From Deltaproteobacteria bacterium (lineage in GTDB: Bacteria; Desulfobacterota_B; Binatia; UBA9968), in contig JACZQL010000137.1 of assembly GCA_022545745.1 (NCBI GenBank), positions 1 to 5,505 of the forward strand: 5,505 nucleotides of DNA, in the 5' to 3' direction. Both the position numbers and the translations under genes were made by a program. Of this stretch, positions 1-5,371 are shown piece by piece. The notes beneath the pieces are model-generated. The model did not search any database. It saw only the letters and a list, made by a program, of their open reading frames with translations, and was not told the origin of the DNA. Each line of letters opens with the position of its first letter. The stretch's first letter is position 1.

Positions 1-206
1 TCTTTTCCAAAATTGATACACAGTTCTCGGATTACGTGGATGCGGCCAACCTTTACCGGGATTTGAGAAGGCGAGGGTCCACTGTTCGCAGCCCCGTTGA
101 TTGCCTGATCGCCGCATTGGCTATCCGCCACCGTCTCTTCCTTCTCCACAAGGACCGTGACTTTACCGTCATTGCACGCCATCATCCGCTTTCAATAGTC
201 AGTTGA
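1..206 (+). CDS. PIN-domain ribonuclease, VapC-like toxin (C-terminal 67 residues only)
   Basis: This is the 3' part of a gene whose start lies left of the window; the reading frame begins at base 3 and ends at TGA 204-206. The visible part has the typical second half of a VapC PIN domain: a helix (AANLYRDLRRRG, about residues 14-25), then SPVDCLIAALAI with the conserved metal-binding Asp33, then a hydrophobic strand and HKDRDF with the last conserved acidic position (Asp51/Asp53). Proteins of this family are Mg-dependent endoribonucleases that cleave tRNA or other RNA and are held in check by a cognate antitoxin, normally encoded just upstream. That antitoxin would be outside the window, and no antitoxin-like ORF follows. 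The gene is convergent with the hydrolase to its right. Family assignment is firm; the toxin role is inferred from the family. Confidence 0.8.
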   Translation, partial: FSKIDTQFSDYVDAANLYRDLRRRGSTVRSPVDCLIAALAIRHRLFLLHKDRDFTVIARHHPLSIVS

Positions 207-346
207 GCTGCATTAAACTGAGAGGGGTGAGCGGGCATTAAAGCCTAGGGTGGTGCAGGTTGGGGCGAGGAGTACGTACGAAGTCGGGTTTGCTTGGTTA
301 GCGCTAGATACGCTGATCATCTAACTCGAGATGCGAGCTAGGGAAC
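207..346. other. Convergent intergenic spacer with small repeats
   Basis: This 140-bp gap separates two converging genes. It contains a direct repeat GCATTAAA (210-217 and 235-242), an 8-bp palindrome GTACGTAC (272-279), and an imperfect dyad with outer arms GTTAG/CTAAC at about 297-325. On the minus strand the hydrolase stop region can form a 5-bp stem AGCTA/TAGCT. None of these is followed by a T tract, so no convincing intrinsic terminator is visible for either gene. No ORF is supported here. Confidence 0.4.
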
Positions 347-1156
347 TTAGCTGGCAAGAAATTTACTGTAGATGCCCAGGATGTCCTCGCGCTCGTTGTG
401 CAGGAAATGCCCGACCCCTTCTACGACTTTGGTCTCGCAATTGGGGATTCGGTTTGCCAGAAGGTCCAGGTCCTCCAGACTCATGATGGTATCATGCTCA
501 CCGTTGATAATTAATGTCTTTGCCTTGATATTGGCGGGCTCCATGACCTCATCAATGCTGTGGCCGTCTTCAAGTAGTCGGCCGTGCTCATAGAAGGACT
601 GAAATTGCTCGCTCTTTATGTTGTCGAACTGACGACTGATCTTCTCCTTGTAGGCATCCGATAGATGCTTTCCAAAGTTATCAATGATCAGGTTGCTGAC
701 CTGATCTCCCTGGCCAGTTTCATAGAGCCTTTTTCCCTCTTTTAAGACCGCCAACATCTTGTTGCTTGTCTTGGGGCTAAAGCTTGCCAGGATGATCTTT
801 TCCACCAATTCCGGATGCTGTGAGGCGAAGACGGCCACCACGACACCACCCCAAGAAGCACCCACCACGTGAAGTGTTTCACGAGAGTCCGGTGCTAATA
901 CAACCTGATGCAGAACCTCGAGCTGTTCTTCAAAGGAAATAGCCGTAGGCCCTGAGAGGATTCGGCCCCGCCCCTGACCAGGGAAATCGAATAGGACGAC
1001 TCTGTAATCTTTGGAAAAGTAGGATACGACGGACTTCCAGGCCGCCATGGTTTGTTGGGCACCGTTGACACAAACGATGAATCGGCCGGTCTCACCATAG
1101 ATCCGATAGGGGACCATAAACCTGTCTAGTTTTAATTCACCCTTTTCTATGTTCAT
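347..1156 (-). CDS. RhlA/PhaG-family alpha/beta hydrolase, probable (R)-3-hydroxyacyl-ACP acyltransferase
   Basis: This 269-residue protein has the full alpha/beta-hydrolase fold: a VNGA oxyanion segment (30-33), VVLFDFPGQG (53-62), the nucleophile elbow GASWG with Ser101, the acid Asp222 in INGEHD, and His250 in EGVGHFLHNE. Spacing and local sequence match Pseudomonas RhlA (triad near 102/223/251), including VNGA, VVLFD, ASWGG, FGKHL, FINGxxD-type and EGxGHFL blocks; PhaG is equally close in the FSP..QVxNLxxDxxGKHL stretch. RhlA joins two 3-hydroxyacyl-ACP units into hydroxyalkanoyloxyalkanoate; PhaG moves 3-hydroxyacyl groups between ACP and CoA. The two cannot be separated from sequence by eye. 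It is cytosolic, with no signal peptide. The ATG was chosen because it overlaps the stop of a small upstream ORF (ATGA) and gives the family's normal N-terminus; there is no strong Shine-Dalgarno, which fits translational coupling. A generic esterase is less likely. Comparisons to RhlA and PhaG are from memory of those sequences. Confidence 0.78.
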   Translation of the reverse strand: MNIEKGELKLDRFMVPYRIYGETGRFIVCVNGAQQTMAAWKSVVSYFSKDYRVVLFDFPGQGRGRILSGPTAISFEEQLEVLHQVVLAPDSRETLHVVGASWGGVVVAVFASQHPELVEKIILASFSPKTSNKMLAVLKEGKRLYETGQGDQVSNLIIDNFGKHLSDAYKEKISRQFDNIKSEQFQSFYEHGRLLEDGHSIDEVMEPANIKAKTLIINGEHDTIMSLEDLDLLANRIPNCETKVVEGVGHFLHNEREDILGIYSKFLAS

Positions 1157-1272
1157 AAAGTGTTTGACGCTTGCATTACCGGCTTGGCCATCCCATAGCC
1201 TGAATAATCGGAGAATGCAATCATTAATTCTAAGATCCTAAGCCAACCAATAAGCAAGTTAGCATATACCAT
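1153..1272 (-). CDS. Hydrophobic 39-residue small ORF overlapping the RhlA/PhaG-like gene
   Basis: An ATG at 1270-1272 opens a 39-codon frame that ends in a TGA sharing four bases (ATGA, 1153-1156) with the start of the RhlA/PhaG-like gene. An AAAGG sits 8 bases before the ATG and is an acceptable ribosome binding site. The peptide starts MVYANLLIGWLRILEL and stays hydrophobic to about residue 20, enough for one membrane-spanning or membrane-associated helix, then turns polar (SDYSGYG, residues 21-27). The frame stays open 17 codons further upstream to a TGA at 1324-1326, and an internal ATG (1222-1224) would give 23 residues. The ATGA overlap and the weak ribosome site of the downstream gene suggest that translating this ORF loads ribosomes onto it. 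I do not recognise the peptide; it may be a leader peptide or a remnant. Confidence 0.4.
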   Translation of the reverse strand: MVYANLLIGWLRILELMIAFSDYSGYGMAKPVMQASNTL

Positions 1273-1299
1273 GATCTCGGCCTTTACCAGATACCCACG

Positions 1300-1329
1300 A
1301 AAATAGGCCAAATCAGTGGGCCCTCACAA
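1300..1329 (-). promoter_or_regulatory. Possible sigma70-type promoter for the small ORF and RhlA/PhaG-like gene
   Basis: On the minus strand TTGTGA (1324-1329; 4 of 6 to the -35 consensus) is followed after 18 bases by TATTTT (1300-1305; 4 of 6 to the -10). Immediately upstream lies AT-rich DNA with an unbroken A/T tract (1346-1359) that could act as an UP element. Transcription would start around 1293, leaving a leader of about 20 bases with an AAAGG before the ATG at 1272. The match is weak and the call rests mainly on its position. Confidence 0.28.
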
Positions 1330-1349
1330 CTCGTAAATTTACTAGTTTT

Positions 1350-1427
1350 TTAAAAAAAAGTTACTAGGTGCAGGTCCGACTTTGGGTGGTTTTGCGAATC
1401 GTCTGTGTTTCCGTTGGTGTTAGCCAT
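1350..1427 (-). CDS. Possible 25-residue micro-ORF
   Basis: An ATG at 1425-1427 preceded three bases upstream by AAAGG opens 25 codons, starting MANTNGNTDDSQNHPKSD and ending in a short hydrophobic tail (HLVTFF) at TAA 1350-1352. The stop lies in a run of eight T and then six to seven A, so it depends on exact homopolymer length; one fewer T would extend the peptide to about 37 residues with a basic, hydrophobic end, and one more T would stop it within a few codons. The ribosome site spacing is short. No family is recognised. It may be chance or a leader peptide. Confidence 0.2.
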   Translation of the reverse strand: MANTNGNTDDSQNHPKSDLHLVTFF

Positions 1428-1453
1428 ATTCCTTTATCTTGCTCTTTGACTGT

Positions 1454-1501
1454 GCCCTCTTCAAGGGCCCCTTTGCGCCCTTACGATCGTCCTTCTAAGG
1501 G
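1454..1501. repeat. Four mutually complementary segments (attenuator-like)
   Basis: Four short segments can pair in alternative ways: GCCCT (1454-1458), AAGGGC (1463-1468), GCCCTTA (1477-1483) and TAAGGG (1496-1501). Possible stems are 1:2 (5 bp, loop 5), 2:3 (6 bp, loop 8) and 3:4 (6 bp, loop 12), each excluding its neighbour. This is the geometry of an attenuator or a switching leader, but no T tract follows on either strand and no protein or ligand site is recognisable. It sits downstream of the 561-residue gene and upstream of the micro-ORFs on the minus strand. Confidence 0.3.
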
Positions 1502-1629
1502 TACGATGTATAGCATTGATATTCCTGAGCAATCTGATTCCTTTTGATCCAAAGCACTCCTAGTTGTTCCGATGCATGACGTCAATGGTATCCTTATAAT
1601 GCTCCGGTTGGGGTATCGAAATTCTATCG

Positions 1630-3315
1630 TTATGAAGCTTCTTCCCCGAGCTTCAGTATGGCCCGTCGCAATCGCCGATGTCTGTTGAAGAGCGTCAAGT
1701 AGTCGGACTCGTGGCGTCCCCCTTTTGCACGGGCTACTTCCGCAAGGGCACGTTTCTCTGCAGTTTTCCAGCGGGCAATACTTGGTAGCGTAAGGATGAG
1801 AGGACTCCACCGCTCCCACGCCTGCCGTTCGCTCACCGACCAACTCCGTTGAGACCTCACGCCTAACAGTCGGGCTGCCTCGCGTGACAACGTTCGCACT
1901 CCTTTCTCACGGTCGGCGCCAAAACGATCCGCCAGCAGACGTGAGATCTTGAGTCCCACCTCTCCAAGGGACATTTTGGAAAGTACGTCCTGCTTGGTCT
2001 GGTGGAGGTAGAGGAACATCGGTACGGAGGTGAGCTTCTGCAGGGTTGAAACACTGGAGCGGTATCGAGGGTTTGTACGCAGGCGTCGTAGCTCTGAGCG
2101 CACATGCCGTCGCACATTCGAATCCTCCGGTCGGAAGCCGAGCTTATAATAAAACCACCACGCACCGGACTGGAGCCCTTCGGTGTTGTCGTGTCCAAGC
2201 TGGTAGGGATCGATTGAAATCGTAGCGGCGCCGAAAAGATGATGAGCCACGGCCAGGGCGCGGCCAAAGATAAGCGCGGCCTCTGCCCCGCGAAAGGTTT
2301 CGAACACGTTGTAGTTGATCTCTGCGGAATTGAACAGTGAGACCGCACCAACGTAACCGATGGGCACACCGTTTGTGAGGGCCAGGAATCCACAGACCGA
2401 CTCCAGCAGGTAACGGCGTTCAGGGATCATTCCCATAGTGGCAAACTGCATACCCTGACCGCAATCCACCAATGTGACGCTGTTCTTGTCACCATAAGCA
2501 AAGGCGTCCAGGTCACGGGCATGGGTGATCATCGTCTCCACCGCCATGTCGATCAACCGCTGACCTTCGCGGGGCGATAGCGTCCTCACTCGGAGTGGAG
2601 GCCTTCGCATCTCTTGTCTCAGATCCGGCCGCACTCGGGCAAGGGGACGGTCGTGAAAAACCTCTGATAGCCCGGCGAACTTCACATTTGTTCGCGTAGG
2701 GGTCCCGCGACCGGACACAAGCCGCATGGGGATATCAAGTTCATCATAGAGCTTCTCTCGTGTAACAGATCCAGCCCCATAGGACGCAAATCGCCGAACC
2801 AAAAAGGCAGCGTCAGTCTCACGGTTTCCTTTCAATCGCTCGAGCCATTCCTGCGCCGAATAGCTCAGCATTTCCAAGGCGTAAGACTCAGAGTAGGGCA
2901 ACAGGAAAGGCAGCAAATCCACCAGCTTGTCTTTGTTGTCTAAATCGGCCCAGTCTATGGTGAGGCAATCTGGAAAGCGCTTGACGATCCATTGTGCGGT
3001 GGGCGAGAAGAAGGAATAGTAGATGGTCGTACCCGCAATGCCCGTATTGGCAAGTGCTCGGTGATGTCGTATCAGGTCAGTGCGCCGGGAGAACCCGGCC
3101 AGCATCTGTTCCACCTGATGAAGAATTGGCTTGCTGTCAGGATAGGCGTGCAAAAAGCAGAGGACCTCGTGTAGGCGATAAACCTCTGCGGCCTTTTGCA
3201 GCCGTCGTCGTTCCAGTAAGGCCAGAAGGTCCAACTTTTGCCCAGGGGCATCGTTGCCGTAGGCCGTTTTCAATTTTTCAAGTCGTCTCAACAGAGGTGA
3301 GGCTTTCAGTTCCAT
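1630..3315 (-). CDS. Conserved-looking protein of unknown function with a central GNAT-like acyltransferase region
   Basis: The 561-residue product is soluble, with no signal peptide or clear membrane helix. Residues 1-75 are helical and charged (LLRRLEKLK, then LHEVLCFLHAYPD at 48-60). Residues 80-240 are mixed, with an FxxYGAGSVTREKLYDELDIP block at about 176-196. The region 245-400 is the most informative: a helix after LSPREGQRLID, strands at FATMGMIPE and IGYVGAVSLFNS, then FETFRGAEAALIFGRALAVAHHL (338-360), which resembles a GNAT motif A helix, and GAWWFYYKLGFRPED (384-398), which resembles the GNAT motif B 'Y.KLGF' ending. The last 160 residues are helical and basic. GNAT proteins transfer acyl groups from acyl-CoA; the substrate is unknown. 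The ATG gives a sensible N-terminus but has no good Shine-Dalgarno. A putative promoter lies directly upstream. The gene is real by length and composition; the acyltransferase role is inferred from motifs only. Confidence 0.7.
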   Translation of the reverse strand: MELKASPLLRRLEKLKTAYGNDAPGQKLDLLALLERRRLQKAAEVYRLHEVLCFLHAYPDSKPILHQVEQMLAGFSRRTDLIRHHRALANTGIAGTTIYYSFFSPTAQWIVKRFPDCLTIDWADLDNKDKLVDLLPFLLPYSESYALEMLSYSAQEWLERLKGNRETDAAFLVRRFASYGAGSVTREKLYDELDIPMRLVSGRGTPTRTNVKFAGLSEVFHDRPLARVRPDLRQEMRRPPLRVRTLSPREGQRLIDMAVETMITHARDLDAFAYGDKNSVTLVDCGQGMQFATMGMIPERRYLLESVCGFLALTNGVPIGYVGAVSLFNSAEINYNVFETFRGAEAALIFGRALAVAHHLFGAATISIDPYQLGHDNTEGLQSGAWWFYYKLGFRPEDSNVRRHVRSELRRLRTNPRYRSSVSTLQKLTSVPMFLYLHQTKQDVLSKMSLGEVGLKISRLLADRFGADREKGVRTLSREAARLLGVRSQRSWSVSERQAWERWSPLILTLPSIARWKTAEKRALAEVARAKGGRHESDYLTLFNRHRRLRRAILKLGEEAS

Positions 3316-3321
3316 AGTTTT

Positions 3322-3350
3322 GATCTATCCATGCAGAGTCGAGTTGTCAA
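3322..3350 (-). promoter_or_regulatory. Putative promoter of the 561-residue gene
   Basis: A perfect TTGACA (-35, minus strand 3345-3350) is followed by a 17-bp spacer and TAGATC (3322-3327, 3 of 6 to the -10 consensus). The -10 lies only six bases from the ATG at 3313-3315, so the predicted start of transcription would fall at or beside the start codon, giving an almost leaderless mRNA. That agrees with the absence of a Shine-Dalgarno there. The poor -10 keeps this tentative. Confidence 0.35.
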
Positions 3351-3358
3351 AGACTTTG

Positions 3359-3373
3359 CAGAAACAATTTCTG
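3359..3373. promoter_or_regulatory. Perfect 6-bp palindrome just upstream of the -35
   Basis: CAGAAA-CAA-TTTCTG (3359-3373) is a perfect inverted repeat with a 3-base centre, ending 8 bp from the TTGACA box of the 561-residue gene. It could be a regulator binding site. It could also be a weak hairpin after the pirin gene, but there is no T tract, so it is not a typical terminator. Confidence 0.3.
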
Positions 3374-3406
3374 GAATCCTATGACTTGGAGTTGCGTAGT
3401 TTGTCC

Positions 3407-4105
3407 TCAGGCCAAATCGAAGAGTAATACCTCGGCCTGAGTCATCGTACTGATTTCGAGGATCTCCTCCTGACTGACAGCGGCCCCATCTCCCTGCACC
3501 AACCGATTGCCATTCAAGACCACCTCTCCGCGTGTGACCTGAACCCATGCGTGGCGGTCGGTTTGCAATCGATAGTTGAGTTTCTCCCCTGGATCCAGCG
3601 AGGTAATGTACAGCTCCATGTCCTGATGTACAGTGACGGCACCGTCCCGGCCGTCCTTTGCGGCCACAAGCCGCCATCGGCCGTGCTTTTCCTCTCTCAT
3701 AAATGCGCGCTGCTCATAGCTCGGCTCGAGGCCGCGCCGGTCTGGCAATATCCATATCTGCAGGAAGTGGACCCGTGAGGTCTTTGACGGGTTATACTCG
3801 CTGTGCCTAATGCCAGTGCCGGCGCTCATGCGTTGCACCTCACCCGCACGGATCAGCGAGCTTATGCCCACATCGTCTTTGTGAGCAAGGGTTCCCTCCA
3901 GCACGTAGGAGATGATCTCCATGTCTCGGTGCGTATGGGTTTCAAAACCTTTGCCAGGCTGCACCTGGTCTTCATTAATAACACGAAGCTGTTGAAAGCC
4001 CTGATGCTTTCGGTCGTGATACTCGCCGAAGGAAAAGGTATGGCGGCTATCCAGCCAGCTCAGTTTCGTATGACCACGATCCTGACTGGGTCGTAGCTTG
4101 ATCAT
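3407..4105 (-). CDS. yhhW: Pirin-family bicupin, putative quercetin 2,3-dioxygenase (YhhW type)
   Basis: The 232-residue protein matches E. coli YhhW almost block for block: GHxxLSWLDSxHTFSF (11-26), GFxxLRVINED (36-46), the THTHRDMEIISYVLEGTLAHKD cupin motif (56-77), MSAGTGIRHSEYNPS (93-107), QIWILP (116-121) and VHQDMELY (159-166), ending LLFDLA. The metal ligands His57, His59, His101 and Glu103 are all present at the same numbers as in YhhW, so the N-terminal cupin should bind iron or another divalent metal. YhhW cleaves flavonols such as quercetin in vitro; the physiological substrate of most pirins is unknown and may be an electrophile or aromatic made nearby. The second cupin (about 150-232) lacks such ligands, as usual. 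The ATG is preceded four bases upstream by AAGGAG, which lies directly next to the stop of the flavin hydroxylase, so the two are co-transcribed and probably translationally coupled. Confidence 0.92.
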   Translation of the reverse strand: MIKLRPSQDRGHTKLSWLDSRHTFSFGEYHDRKHQGFQQLRVINEDQVQPGKGFETHTHRDMEIISYVLEGTLAHKDDVGISSLIRAGEVQRMSAGTGIRHSEYNPSKTSRVHFLQIWILPDRRGLEPSYEQRAFMREEKHGRWRLVAAKDGRDGAVTVHQDMELYITSLDPGEKLNYRLQTDRHAWVQVTRGEVVLNGNRLVQGDGAAVSQEEILEISTMTQAEVLLFDLA

Positions 4106-4109
4106 AATT

Positions 4110-4115
4110 CTCCTT
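4110..4115 (-). promoter_or_regulatory. Ribosome binding site of the pirin gene
   Basis: AAGGAG on the minus strand, four bases from the ATG at 4103-4105 and directly abutting the TAA (4116-4118) of the flavin hydroxylase. A ribosome terminating on the first gene would cover this site, which supports coupled translation. Confidence 0.75.
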
Positions 4116-5243
4116 TTATCTCCTTAGGGTTTCGTAGGCTGCGATGAACCGGGGGGCCCTCTGTTTCAGAGTTTCATGGTCGACCCTTCCACCCCGCGTC
4201 ATATAATCATAGGCGAAGGGAAGAGGTTCAAGTTGCATGACGTTTCTCAGGTTTTCGTACCAAATGAGGCTCTTTTGGGCGACATCTAGCAACTGACCGC
4301 CAGGCGGCTTTCTACTTTTTTCGAAGGCCTGCAAGGCGGTCTGCACGTCTTCGCCATGGACCTCGAAGGCCTTGGACAATGCGATGGCATCCTCGAGGGC
4401 CGTCCTGGTGCCGGAACCGATGGAAAAATGAACGGTTCGCAAGGCATCGCCAATCAGGACGACGTTCTGATGGTGCCAGCGCCGGTTACTAACCACAGCA
4501 AAATTAAGCCACATTGATTTGTTCGATAAAAGGGGGTGTCCGTTTAAGTCCTCTTTGAAGACCTCCTCACAGTAGGCGCGGCTCTCTTCCTCGGACATGG
4601 CAACCAAGCCCGCCTTCTCCCACGTCATGGCATCGCATTCCGCGATAAACGTGCTGTTGGTCGAGTTGTATCTGTATGCGTGGCCTACAAAGATTCCATG
4701 CTGGTTTTCAGCAAAAATCAATGACAGGGCATCAAACAGTTGGCTTGTCCCGTACCAGATGTATTTGTTTGACCGAAGTTCGAGGGACGGTTGAAAGGTT
4801 TCACTGTATTTCTGGCGCACCATGCTGTTCACGCCATCTGCGCCCACGATGAGGCTGCAATCCGCAAAGTGCTCCAAATCTGTGAGGTGTGTTTCGAATT
4901 GGATATGGACTCCACGGCGCTGGCAATGCCTCTGCAAAATTTGCAGGAGATCGATGCGGCTGATCCCCGAAAAGTGGCTCCCATCAATGGGTACTGGCTG
5001 TCCTTTGTGGACAATGACCAACTTATCCCAGGTCTCAAGGCGGTTTTTGATGTCCTGGTATGAGTCCGGGTCACTGGCTTCCAAGAAGGACAACGCCCGG
5101 CCCGAGAAGACCACCCCCCAACCGTAAGTATTGTTTGTAGAATTCTGCTCCACCAGCTCGATTGGCCAAGCGGGGTTGAGCTTTTTCATGAGAAGCGCGA
5201 AATAGAGGCCAGCCGGCCCCGCCCCGACAATGCCGATGCGCAC
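4116..5243 (-). CDS. FAD-dependent aromatic hydroxylase, VioD / anthraniloyl-CoA monooxygenase N-terminal type
   Basis: The 375-residue protein is a class A flavin monooxygenase: GxGxxG at 7-12 (VGAGPAG) for the FAD ADP part, Glu32 at the end of the second strand, the TYGWGVVFSG segment (39-48), the DG motif GADGVNS (134-140), and the GD motif LIGDA (263-267) followed by HFSIGSGTRTALEDA (272-286). The block NKYIWYGTSQLFD (159-171) and the stretch to GHP/L match VioD, the 373-residue enzyme that hydroxylates protodeoxyviolaceinate on the indole ring; length agrees too. The N-terminal halves of 2-aminobenzoyl-CoA monooxygenase and the stand-alone salicylyl-CoA 5-hydroxylases share most of these motifs. 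There is no OYE-like second domain here. GTG at 5241-5243 was chosen because AGGGAG lies five bases upstream and the Rossmann fold then begins at residue 2; the frame is open 44 codons further to an ATG, but that extension is arginine-rich and unlike the family. The exact substrate (indole, anthraniloyl-CoA or other) is unknown. Confidence 0.85.
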   Translation of the reverse strand: MRIGIVGAGPAGLYFALLMKKLNPAWPIELVEQNSTNNTYGWGVVFSGRALSFLEASDPDSYQDIKNRLETWDKLVIVHKGQPVPIDGSHFSGISRIDLLQILQRHCQRRGVHIQFETHLTDLEHFADCSLIVGADGVNSMVRQKYSETFQPSLELRSNKYIWYGTSQLFDALSLIFAENQHGIFVGHAYRYNSTNSTFIAECDAMTWEKAGLVAMSEEESRAYCEEVFKEDLNGHPLLSNKSMWLNFAVVSNRRWHHQNVVLIGDALRTVHFSIGSGTRTALEDAIALSKAFEVHGEDVQTALQAFEKSRKPPGGQLLDVAQKSLIWYENLRNVMQLEPLPFAYDYMTRGGRVDHETLKQRAPRFIAAYETLRR

Positions 5244-5248
5244 GTCTG

Positions 5249-5254
5249 CTCCCT
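5249..5254 (-). promoter_or_regulatory. Ribosome binding site deciding the GTG start of the hydroxylase
   Basis: AGGGAG on the minus strand, five bases before GTG 5241-5243. No comparable site precedes the upstream in-frame ATG at 5373-5375, which supports the shorter protein. Confidence 0.7.
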
Positions 5255-5275
5255 GCTTGCGGCGGCGGCGCGTTG

Positions 5276-5371
5276 TTATTCGTCTATTTCGATTTCGTTT
5301 TGCGCCGCCATGATCTTGGCAATCAGGGCGTCGTCCTCGGCCGACCACGGGCCGGGTTGCGGCACCGCGGC
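5276..5371 (-). CDS. Possible 3' end of an upstream minus-strand gene (broken or shifted at 5372-5374)
   Basis: A minus-strand frame ending at TAA 5276-5278 reads like a natural acidic C-terminus: PWSAEDDALIAKIM, then AAQNEIEIDE. It would end 32 bp before the GTG of the hydroxylase, a normal operon gap. The frame is closed by TGA at 5372-5374, so only about 31 codons are open. Above that stop, the same frame continues as a Ser/Ala/Gly-rich reading to the window edge. The gene may be frameshifted in or near the GC-rich inverted repeat at 5375-5400, or the short open stretch may be chance. I do not recognise the family. Confidence 0.25.
   Translation of the reverse strand, partial: AAVPQPGPWSAEDDALIAKIMAAQNEIEIDE

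Larger units (their letters stand above)
1273..1629. other. 357-bp gap between the 561-residue gene and the small ORF upstream of the RhlA/PhaG-like gene
   Basis: Apart from the putative promoter, the 25-codon micro-ORF and the complementary segments listed separately, no gene is supported here. A minus-strand open frame covering 1481-1843 is mostly a shadow inside the end of the 561-residue gene. Between 1339 and 1367 the motif TTACTAG occurs twice in direct orientation with a 22-bp period around a T6A8 tract. Translation in six frames did not reveal remains of a recognisable protein, and no T-tailed hairpin follows the 561-residue gene. Confidence 0.5.

Noticed and set aside
297..325. GTTAG...CTAAC dyad as an integron attC site
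   Set aside because: The arms are in the opposite order to attC core sites (GTT first, AAC last), one arm breaks the consensus, and no integrase or cassette structure is present.
1481..1843. 120-codon minus-strand open frame overlapping the end of the 561-residue gene
   Set aside because: Most of it overlaps the C-terminal coding part of that gene in another frame; composition is irregular and no ribosome site or family motif is visible.
1863..2393. 176-codon minus-strand frame inside the 561-residue gene
   Set aside because: It lies wholly within the longer gene in another frame, with Ser/Pro/Arg-rich shadow composition.
3359..3373. Rho-independent terminator after the pirin gene
   Set aside because: The 6-bp stem is AT-rich and no T tract follows on the minus strand.
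3803..4096. Plus-strand open frame of 97 codons inside the pirin gene
   Set aside because: It is a shadow of the strongly supported pirin reading on the minus strand.
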